A DNA stretch of 64,000 nucleotides from Providencia rustigianii DSM 4541. GTDB taxonomy: Bacteria > Pseudomonadota > Gammaproteobacteria > Enterobacterales > Enterobacteriaceae. Positions 7,636 to 14,079 of the stretch are shown here, piece after piece. How positions within the stretch are numbered: the first letter of the stretch is position 1; the number at the start of each line of letters is the position of its first letter. The notes beneath the pieces are model-generated. The model did no database searches, was not told the origin of the DNA, and worked only from the letters and a program-made list of their open reading frames with translations. Position numbers and translations under genes: made by a program. The stretch is taken from the NCBI RefSeq assembly GCF_000156395.1, contig NZ_GG703817.1:443409-507408 (forward strand), given 5' to 3'.

Positions 7636-9360
7636 ATGATGAAAACAGACATTGACCCACGACAAGAAGCCAAGGAACTTTATTGGCAGGCTTACAGCGT
7701 TTCGCAGATAGCAAAACGGCTGGGCACGAGTATTCATACAATTTATTCATGGCGACGACGTGATAAGTGGGATGAGGCTTCCCCTATTCATCGCGTAAAT
7801 GACCAGACTCATGTAAAAGTACTACGCATCATGGCGAAAGACACCATGACCGCCCATGACTTTAAAACGGTAGATTTTTTAAATCGTCAATTAGATCGCT
7901 TTGAACGATTAGAAGCGAAAAAACAGAGCTCAGGCGCAGCCAAAACTAAAAACCCAAAAAACCATTTCACCCCAGAACAAATTGAACAGCTGAAAACGTT
8001 AGTATTGGGTACCTTATTTGAGTATCAGCGCCAATGGTGGGATGAGCGCTCGCAACGCAACCGATTTATTCTAAAGTCACGGCAAATCGGGGCGACATGG
8101 TATTTTGCTCGCGAGGCCTTATTGACGGCATTGGAAACCGGTAATAACCAAATATTTCTCTCTGCTAGCCGCGCCCAAGCTTTTCAGTTCAAACGCTTTA
8201 TTCAGTTGCTAGCAAGGCAAGTGGGGGTTGAGCTTAAAGGTGGCGATGAAATTATGTTATCCAACGGCGCTATTCTGTTTTTCCTTGGTACCGCTGCTGC
8301 AACCGCGCAATCGTATACCGGCGACCTCTATTTCGATGAGGTATTTTGGGTATCGCGTTTCTTGGAATTGCGGAAGGTTGCTTCAGCGATGGCCACACAA
8401 TCGGGTTTACGTCGTACCTATTTTTCTACACCTTCCAGTGAAGATCACGAAGCCTATGAGTTTTGGACCGGGGATTTTTATAACAAAGGAAAACCTGAAA
8501 AAGAACGCAAAATCATTGAGCTATCCCATAAGGTATTAAAGTTTGGTCATTACTCTGGTGATAGTATGTGGCGACAAATCGTTAATATTCACGATGCCAT
8601 AGCACGTGGACTTAACCGCGTTATCTTGGAGGAAATCAAAGACGAAAACCCGCCTGATGATTTTCGCAATTTGTACGAATGTGAGTTTGTTAAAACGGGT
8701 GAACGAGCATTCAGTTACGATGCATTGATTAATTGCGGTGTGGATGGTTACAACAGCCATATATGGTCCGATTGGAAACCTTACGCCCCTCGCCCATTAG
8801 GCAATCGCCCTGTTTGGGTTGGTGCCGACCCAACGGGTACCGGAGATAATGGCGATGGTTTAGGGCTTGTTATCGCATCACCTCCGGCAGTGAGTGGCGG
8901 TAAATTTCGCATTATTGAAACTGTTCAATTACGCGGCATGGCATTTGAAAAACAAGCGGAAGAGATTAGACGTATTACACAACGTTATAACGTGCAATCC
9001 ATCACTATCGATGGCACGGGGGGTACAGGCGCCGCTGTACACGAACTTGTCGTTAAATTCTTCCCCGCGGCCAACCTACTTAACTATTCCGCCCCTATCA
9101 AACGCATGATGATCATGAAAATGCAAATGCTGATCCGTAGTGGCCGCTTTGAATACGATGCAGGACTACACAAGCCGCTTATCACCTCACTGATGACCAT
9201 CAAGAAAATTCAAACCCCAAGCGGGATTATCACGTATGAATCAAGCCGTGTACGTGGATTAGACCATGGCGATCTGGCATGGGCCGCAATGAATATTTTC
9301 TCTAATGAAGCCATATCCAGTGAAACTGGCAGCACTGGCGCGCAAGTAATGGAGTTTTAA
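7636..9360 (+). CDS. P: P2 gpP-like large terminase ATPase
   Basis: A 574-residue terminase large subunit (P2 gpP is 590). The N-terminus has a helix-turn-helix (YSVSQIAKRLGTSIHTIYSW, about 17-36). The motor domain has the Walker-like NRFILKSRQIGATWYFARE near 145-163 and an acidic DLYFDEVFW. The C-terminal nuclease-like region has VGADPTGTGDNGDGLGLVI and ITIDGTGGTG. It powers DNA packaging with gpM. ATG codons at 7636 and 7639 are both usable. The Q gene follows after two bases. Confidence 0.95.
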   Translation: MMKTDIDPRQEAKELYWQAYSVSQIAKRLGTSIHTIYSWRRRDKWDEASPIHRVNDQTHVKVLRIMAKDTMTAHDFKTVDFLNRQLDRFERLEAKKQSSGAAKTKNPKNHFTPEQIEQLKTLVLGTLFEYQRQWWDERSQRNRFILKSRQIGATWYFAREALLTALETGNNQIFLSASRAQAFQFKRFIQLLARQVGVELKGGDEIMLSNGAILFFLGTAAATAQSYTGDLYFDEVFWVSRFLELRKVASAMATQSGLRRTYFSTPSSEDHEAYEFWTGDFYNKGKPEKERKIIELSHKVLKFGHYSGDSMWRQIVNIHDAIARGLNRVILEEIKDENPPDDFRNLYECEFVKTGERAFSYDALINCGVDGYNSHIWSDWKPYAPRPLGNRPVWVGADPTGTGDNGDGLGLVIASPPAVSGGKFRIIETVQLRGMAFEKQAEEIRRITQRYNVQSITIDGTGGTGAAVHELVVKFFPAANLLNYSAPIKRMMIMKMQMLIRSGRFEYDAGLHKPLITSLMTIKKIQTPSGIITYESSRVRGLDHGDLAWAAMNIFSNEAISSETGSTGAQVMEF

Positions 9361-9362
9361 AC

Positions 9363-10424
9363 ATGGACCAATCCACTGAATTAGCAGCAACAAACGAACA
9401 AGCACAAGCACAAGCCCCTGAATTTTGCTCCTTCACCTTTGATTCACCCTCAATTGTATCGAGTGGCAGTGATCTACTCGACTGCATGGAATGCGCCCAT
9501 AATGGCCGCTGGTATGAAACTCCGATTGATTTTAATGGGATTGCGCGCTCGTTTACGTCGTCTGCGGCTTATCATCAATCCCCCTTGGTATTTAAGCGTA
9601 ATGTGATCACCAGTTGCTTTGAACCTACGCCCTATTTATCGCGACCTGATTTCATCTCATTTGCACAAGACTTTGTAGTTTTTGGCAATGGCTACCTTGA
9701 AAAACGCATTAATCGACTCGGCGACATACTGACGCTTAAACCCTCGTTGGCAAAATACACCCGCGCCGGTGTTAATGAGGGGCAATATTGGCAAGTGAAA
9801 AATTACCAAGATGCCTATGAGTTCCGCAAAAATAGCGTTCTTCATCTGAAAAACCCGTGTATTCATCAAGAGATTTACGGCGTTCCCGATTATTTAGCAG
9901 GGCTCATTTCAGCTAATTTGAATCACTCAGCCACTCTATTTCGAACTAATTATTATGAGAACGGTAGTCACGCCGGTGTGATGGTTTATCTCTCGACGGC
10001 TCTTGCAAATGATGAAGCCGTCGAGTCATTAAAAAAATCACTCACCGAAGCCCGCAAAGGAAAAGCATTTAAGAATATCTTTGTGTATGCCGCCAATGGT
10101 GAAAAGGATGGAATTCAGATTCTGCCATTCTCACAAATCAGCGCCAAAGATGAGTTTGTTGGTATCAAAGACACCACACGAGATGATTTGTTGGCCATGC
10201 ACCGCATACCGCCACAATTGATGGGGATCATTCCGCAAGGCGCCGGTAGCCTTGGTGATATCGAAAAAGCCGCAATGGTATTTTGGTTCAATGAGTTGCT
10301 GCCGCTGATGGAAAGCATGAAGTCGATTAACGACATGCTAGGCGTTGAGGTGATCCGCTTTAAACAATATGCATTATTGGACTTTGTGACACAGGCTAAG
10401 GATAAAGAGCCTAACTATAAATAA
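9363..10424 (+). CDS. Q: P2 gpQ-like portal protein
   Basis: A 353-residue portal protein of the PBSX/P2 gpQ family (P2 gpQ is 344). Typical segments are SAAYHQSPLVFKRNVITSCF, FVVFGNGYLEKRINRLG, HRIPPQLMGIIPQGAGSLGD and KAAMVFWFNELLPLME. Twelve subunits form the head vertex through which DNA enters. It is cotranscribed with P and ends toward the cos site, as at the left end of the P2 genome. Confidence 0.95.
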   Translation: MDQSTELAATNEQAQAQAPEFCSFTFDSPSIVSSGSDLLDCMECAHNGRWYETPIDFNGIARSFTSSAAYHQSPLVFKRNVITSCFEPTPYLSRPDFISFAQDFVVFGNGYLEKRINRLGDILTLKPSLAKYTRAGVNEGQYWQVKNYQDAYEFRKNSVLHLKNPCIHQEIYGVPDYLAGLISANLNHSATLFRTNYYENGSHAGVMVYLSTALANDEAVESLKKSLTEARKGKAFKNIFVYAANGEKDGIQILPFSQISAKDEFVGIKDTTRDDLLAMHRIPPQLMGIIPQGAGSLGDIEKAAMVFWFNELLPLMESMKSINDMLGVEVIRFKQYALLDFVTQAKDKEPNYK

Positions 10425-10470
10425 GCCATCCAATTCACGTTAGCCATCCACATTTCCTTTCATACGCAAT

Positions 10471-10496
10471 AGAACGGCCATAGCGCCGTTTTATCT
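10471..10496 (+). terminator. terminator after the P-Q operon
   Basis: A hairpin with arms AACGGC (10473-10478) and GCCGTT (10485-10490) followed by TTATC. It lies about 50 bases past the Q stop. The stem is short and the T-run weak. Confidence 0.5.
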
Positions 10497-10622
10497 ATTC
10501 GACATATCCAAATCTATTTTTTATCTCATCTCAGCTGTACAGCCTGAATACTCACAAATAACACCACTCACAAGCTAATCACATCATAGCCAGCGCGGCT
10601 CACCTTTACCCCTTTGCGCGCG

Positions 10623-10641
10623 CTTGCTCCCCCGCCTCGCC
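10623..10641 (-). other. P2-type cos site (cohesive end)
   Basis: Read on the minus strand from 10641 the sequence is GGCGAGGCGGGGGAGCAAG, running on into GCGCGCGC. From memory the 19-base P2 cohesive end is GGCGAGGCGGGGAAAGCAC, so the first 12 bases are identical and the downstream CGCGC stretch also agrees. Place and orientation are right: in P2 the left cohesive end precedes the 3' end of Q. It is a local GC-rich island in AT-rich DNA. This marks where the linear phage genome begins and ends. Confidence 0.82.
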
Positions 10642-10826
10642 CGCACACAAAAGAGGTGGGATTTTGTGCAGTTGTGCGGAGGGTTCGAATCTAGGCGGTG
10701 TATGGGCTTTGGTAGGGAATACGTTTGGGGAAGAATTGTTCAAATTTGTGTACTTTTATATTTTCTAAATAAGTTGATTGATCTAAGTATAAATTTGAAT
10801 ATCATAGCGTACAAAAATATGGTCCA

Positions 10827-10847
10827 ATTGTACTTTTAAAGTACAAT
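10827..10847. promoter_or_regulatory. 21-base perfect palindrome upstream of the accessory module
   Basis: ATTGTACTTT and AAAGTACAAT flank a single T. The site lies 36 bases before the ATG of the membrane-protein gene, where a promoter or its start point should be. A perfect symmetric site of this length fits a dimeric repressor operator. No candidate repressor is encoded next to it, so the phage C protein or a host factor would have to bind. Confidence 0.6.
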
Positions 10848-10883
10848 CTGTTAGTTGTGAATTTCTTATAAATGGTGATTTAA

Positions 10884-12242
10884 ATGAACCTAAAAACAAT
10901 TATTAAAAATAATGGAAGTAAAAATGATAGTATTTCAATAGATAAATTCTTTCAATTTATAATTGTAAAAGACCTTGATAAAAATCAAAGAGAAATAACC
11001 ATTTACAATGCGGTTGTAATGAATGCAGAAACAAACAAGCCCGACATTACTTTATCATATAAATATAATTATGAAGATGCAAAAATAAAATACAACGACA
11101 CTAATGATTGCCATTCATTCTTTCAAAACGAAGATATTCTTAAACAATTTTGGGGGGGTAATTCAATATTTACAAATAATACAGTAGAAAAGCTAAATGA
11201 AATCACTAAATGTACCACGCCACAAAGTGTACATAATTATCTAAATAGTAACAATCCATGCTCAGGCTGTTTTTATATAGAGCAAGATGAAAAAGATAAT
11301 ATTGAAAAATCCTTAATAAAACCTTTGAAGATAAAAACCAATGCTAATGGTGTTGTATTAAATGACTGTGAAACAAAATTAATACTACCAGAACCTTATA
11401 GAAAATTAATCCTTAATGGATTTTGGTTTAAAAATATAATAACTGTAAATATAGATAGAAACGAAAAGAATCTCGAATTAGATTTTTGTATTGATTTATT
11501 AGGAGCAAAGTACTCATCTCCGGATTTCAAAGTCTATTTATTAACTGATGAAAAATACTCATTAAAAAACACTAGAGCATCTATTAGCTATTCTAACACA
11601 AACATTGATCTATCTAATTGCGAAGTAATAAAAGTTTACTCCCAAAATAAAATGATATACTTTGAAGAGTGGGTTAAGTTAGGAATAAAAAGCAACTCTC
11701 TATTAAGAGTAAAAATGAATACTGCTTCTGAAAGTAAAATATTTTCAATTGGACTAAAAAAATTAGATCTTACAATAAAGTTTGAAAATAGTGATAAAAT
11801 TATATCTCGGGAGAAAAATTTAATCATTTTCAGCTTATTTTTATCACTTTTTCTATCTTTTGGATTTGATATAACCAGACAGGATTCTGATAATTTTAAA
11901 TTGATATTTCCCTTTCACCTAAAAAGTATATTTAATATTGATGCCTTATGGATTTTACTTTGTATTTCAATACTTACAAAATATGTATATATAAATAAAA
12001 CAAGGAGTGAACACTCATTGACAGTAATATTATTTACTCCTCTAGCAGTATGGTTTATATGCTATATATTCTTCCCGCCGGTATTTTCTTTAAATAGATT
12101 TTTTTGTTGGCTCTATTACTTAGATCTTATTTTTGGAGTTTTTTTAGTGTTTTTTTATTTGAGAGTGCTATACTTAAGAAGTAAACGAAAGAAAGGGGTG
12201 ATTTTGAAGTTAAATGTGATAGATAAGTTCATGGGAGCTTAA
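10884..12242 (+). CDS. unrecognised protein with a large soluble N-terminus and four C-terminal membrane helices
   Basis: A 452-residue protein that I cannot place in a family. Residues 1 to about 305 are soluble and rich in Asn, Lys and Ile, with cysteines at 126 and 129 (CSGC). The C-terminus has four hydrophobic segments near 312-330, 351-370, 378-397 and 406-430, then a basic tail (RSKRKKG). The gene is far more AT-rich than the phage genes around it, which signals separate origin. It lies between cos and the replication gene, the position of old/tin in P2, and reads in the same direction as those genes. The next gene starts one base after its stop. A sensor plus membrane-effector role in phage exclusion is an inference from place and layout only. 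Confidence 0.8.
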   Translation: MNLKTIIKNNGSKNDSISIDKFFQFIIVKDLDKNQREITIYNAVVMNAETNKPDITLSYKYNYEDAKIKYNDTNDCHSFFQNEDILKQFWGGNSIFTNNTVEKLNEITKCTTPQSVHNYLNSNNPCSGCFYIEQDEKDNIEKSLIKPLKIKTNANGVVLNDCETKLILPEPYRKLILNGFWFKNIITVNIDRNEKNLELDFCIDLLGAKYSSPDFKVYLLTDEKYSLKNTRASISYSNTNIDLSNCEVIKVYSQNKMIYFEEWVKLGIKSNSLLRVKMNTASESKIFSIGLKKLDLTIKFENSDKIISREKNLIIFSLFLSLFLSFGFDITRQDSDNFKLIFPFHLKSIFNIDALWILLCISILTKYVYINKTRSEHSLTVILFTPLAVWFICYIFFPPVFSLNRFFCWLYYLDLIFGVFLVFFYLRVLYLRSKRKKGVILKLNVIDKFMGA

Positions 12243-12243
12243 A

Positions 12244-13008
12244 ATGAAAAGCTACAATAATATATTATATTCACCCACTCGCTCTGAAGAGCATTTGTAC
12301 ATTAATGACAATGAATATTATCGTTACATGGATAATCTTTATATCCCTAATGTTCCATCAGATTTAAGTTTAGAGGATGTTATTTCTTTATCTGAGATTA
12401 GAATAAAGCTTGGAAAGGAAATAATTAACTATACATATACAAAAAATACAATTAAAGTTTTATTGAATCATATAAATACGATCAATAAATTTAGACTATT
12501 AGATTTTGGATGTGGCAATGGAATATTAAGTGAAGTAATAAAAGAAGATTCTTTGTTTAACATTAGTGAGTTAATAGGCGTTGATGCGTGTGAGTATGCA
12601 ACTATGCAAGCATTAAATACATATGAAATAAATTTAAATAATGATTTAAATTTAGGTATTTCAGCATCAATATTTGGAAATAAAAGAATAAACATATCCA
12701 CATCACTGTTTGATAATACACGAAAATTAAATTTAGATGATAACTATATCGATGGTATAGTCTCAAGCTTTGTTATGCACTTTCGAGTCTATGATAATCA
12801 ATTTTTAGAATTATTTAGAGTGTTAAAAAAGGGAGGGGTTTTTGTATATAATGATTATATTTACGATAAATATCCGTCTCATGCAAAAAAAACAATCAGA
12901 AAATTGCAAGATATTGGATTCACTTTACTCAAAGAAGAAACTGAATTTTTCCTAGAACCAAAAAGTAATACTTTAAAGCCACAAAGAATTATTATTTTTA
13001 CTAAATAA
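12244..13008 (+). CDS. class I SAM-dependent methyltransferase, small-molecule or protein type
   Basis: A 254-residue protein with a Rossmann methyltransferase core. Motif I is LLDFGCGNG at 85-93, the acidic end of strand 2 is IGVD at 111-114, and a post-core strand reads VLKKGGVFVYNDY near 195-207, the pattern of the Methyltransf_11 group. No DNA methylase NPPY/DPPY motif and no target-recognition domain are seen. The extra 80-residue N-terminus is unfamiliar. TAAAATG joins it to the preceding gene, so the two are surely cotranscribed. It shares the same high AT content. The substrate is unknown. Confidence 0.85.
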   Translation: MKSYNNILYSPTRSEEHLYINDNEYYRYMDNLYIPNVPSDLSLEDVISLSEIRIKLGKEIINYTYTKNTIKVLLNHINTINKFRLLDFGCGNGILSEVIKEDSLFNISELIGVDACEYATMQALNTYEINLNNDLNLGISASIFGNKRINISTSLFDNTRKLNLDDNYIDGIVSSFVMHFRVYDNQFLELFRVLKKGGVFVYNDYIYDKYPSHAKKTIRKLQDIGFTLLKEETEFFLEPKSNTLKPQRIIIFTK

Positions 13009-13019
13009 AACGTGTACAT

Positions 13020-13041
13020 GGCACTATACCTCTATAGTGCC
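13020..13041 (+). terminator. hairpin after the accessory module
   Basis: GGCACTATA and TATAGTGCC form a perfect nine-pair stem with a CCTC loop, 11 bases past the methyltransferase stop. There is no T-run after it, so it may be a weak or factor-aided terminator or an RNA 3'-end protector. Confidence 0.5.
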
Positions 13042-13045
13042 CACT

Positions 13046-13990
13046 TTCGGAATCGGAAAATGGTTACAACCGTTACACCCTACAAAAACCACCTCTAACC
13101 CACTGATTAAAAAAACTCCGTTGTAACTTTTTGCTGGTTACAAAACAGGGGTTAAAAATTCATATCCTTATAAAACAATAAGTTACCTTTTTGATTTGTA
13201 ACCTCTTAAAATGGTTACACGTAACCACAAAGTAACTCATTTGTAACCTTTGTCATTCCCTATATTTCTATATACTATCAATAAGATACAAGACTATTTT
13301 AATTTTGTAACCATTGTAACCGCTTTCCGACACCCTCCCACTAATTCTGATTGCTCGTCAAAGAGATTAAATAATAGTCCAGTCTGACTTCACTCTTAGC
13401 AAACGAAATTCGTATCACAAATAACAGTGAGGGTTTCGGAAAAGCGTTACAACCGTTACACCATCCAAAAACCAATCATAACCTATTGATAATAAAGCAC
13501 TCTCATGTAACGTTTGAACCGTTACAAAGCATCACAAAATAGAGTCTAAAACGTTACATCCTTATAAAACAATAAGTTATATTTCTAATTTGTAACCTTT
13601 TAAAACCGTTACACGTAACGGCAAAGTAATGCTTTTGTAATGTTTTCATACATCTACATTTTGATTATTAATCAATTAGTTATAGAGTAATATTAAAATT
13701 GTAACGTTTGTAACGCCTTTCCGAACCCCTCCCACAAATTCTCTATACTTATAAAAGCGTTTAAATAATAGCCAATTATAACTCTACTGTTTATAGAGCT
13801 ATCTACTCTGTGTTAATGACCATGCAAAACTGTCAATTTCCCTGACCCCTTCGGAAAACAGTTACAACGGTTACATACACAAAAAAGACTTATAACTTAT
13901 TGATAGTAATATACTCCGATGTAACTTTTTTCGGTTACAACAGGTTACAGAGCGAGCCTAAAAGGTTACACCATAATAAATCAACACGTT
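13046..13990. repeat. two and a half large GTTAC-rich repeats with terminal inverted repeats; candidate replication origin
   Basis: No gene is visible here. Unit 1 spans 13046-13330, unit 2 spans 13434-13725, and a left part of unit 3 runs from 13850 to about 13990. The starting GTTACAAC motifs are at 13063, 13446 and 13861. Each full unit is bounded by roughly 25-base inverted repeats beginning TCGGAAA (about 21/25 matches in unit 1, 24/26 in unit 2). By eye I count about 28 GTTAC/GTAAC pentamers. The spacers after units 1 and 2 are also alike (CCCTCCCACNAATTCT, TTAAATAATAG). The block lies just past the terminator of the primase/helicase operon, so an iteron-type origin bound by that protein, as P4 alpha binds ori and crr, is the likeliest role. 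That is inference. Confidence 0.75.
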
Positions 13991-14027
13991 TGCAGTTAAG
14001 CAGACTTGCAGAAGGAGGGATACTTTT

Positions 14028-14056
14028 AGATAAAAGAAAGGCTGCACAAGGCAGCC
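14028..14056 (-). terminator. Rho-independent terminator of the phage early operon
   Basis: On the minus strand GGCTGC, loop CTTGT, GCAGCC is followed by TTTCTTTTATC. It lies 24 bases after the primase/helicase stop and closes the leftward early operon before the repeat block. Confidence 0.8.
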
Positions 14057-14079
14057 GATAGAAAGGAAATAGACAATAA

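Noticed and set aside
384-10424. Opposite-strand ORFs of 60-100 codons within the phage structural genes
   Set aside because: They are shadows of well-identified genes, with no ribosome sites and no family likeness.
10624-10839. 71-residue ORF on the plus strand
   Set aside because: It starts inside the cos site, has no ribosome site, and runs through the promoter and palindrome of the cargo module.
12244-13008. Restriction-modification DNA methyltransferase
   Set aside because: It lacks the (D/N)PP(Y/F) catalytic motif and a target-recognition domain; its motifs are those of small-molecule or protein methyltransferases.
13046-13990. CRISPR-like array
   Set aside because: Repeats are long (about 385-415 base period), only two and a half copies, internally symmetric, and have no short unique spacers or cas genes nearby.
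13046-13990. MITE or other mobile element
   Set aside because: Terminal inverted repeats are present, but the units stand in tandem with similar spacers, I see no target-site duplication, and they lie next to a replication gene; an origin-like role fits better. Not fully excluded.
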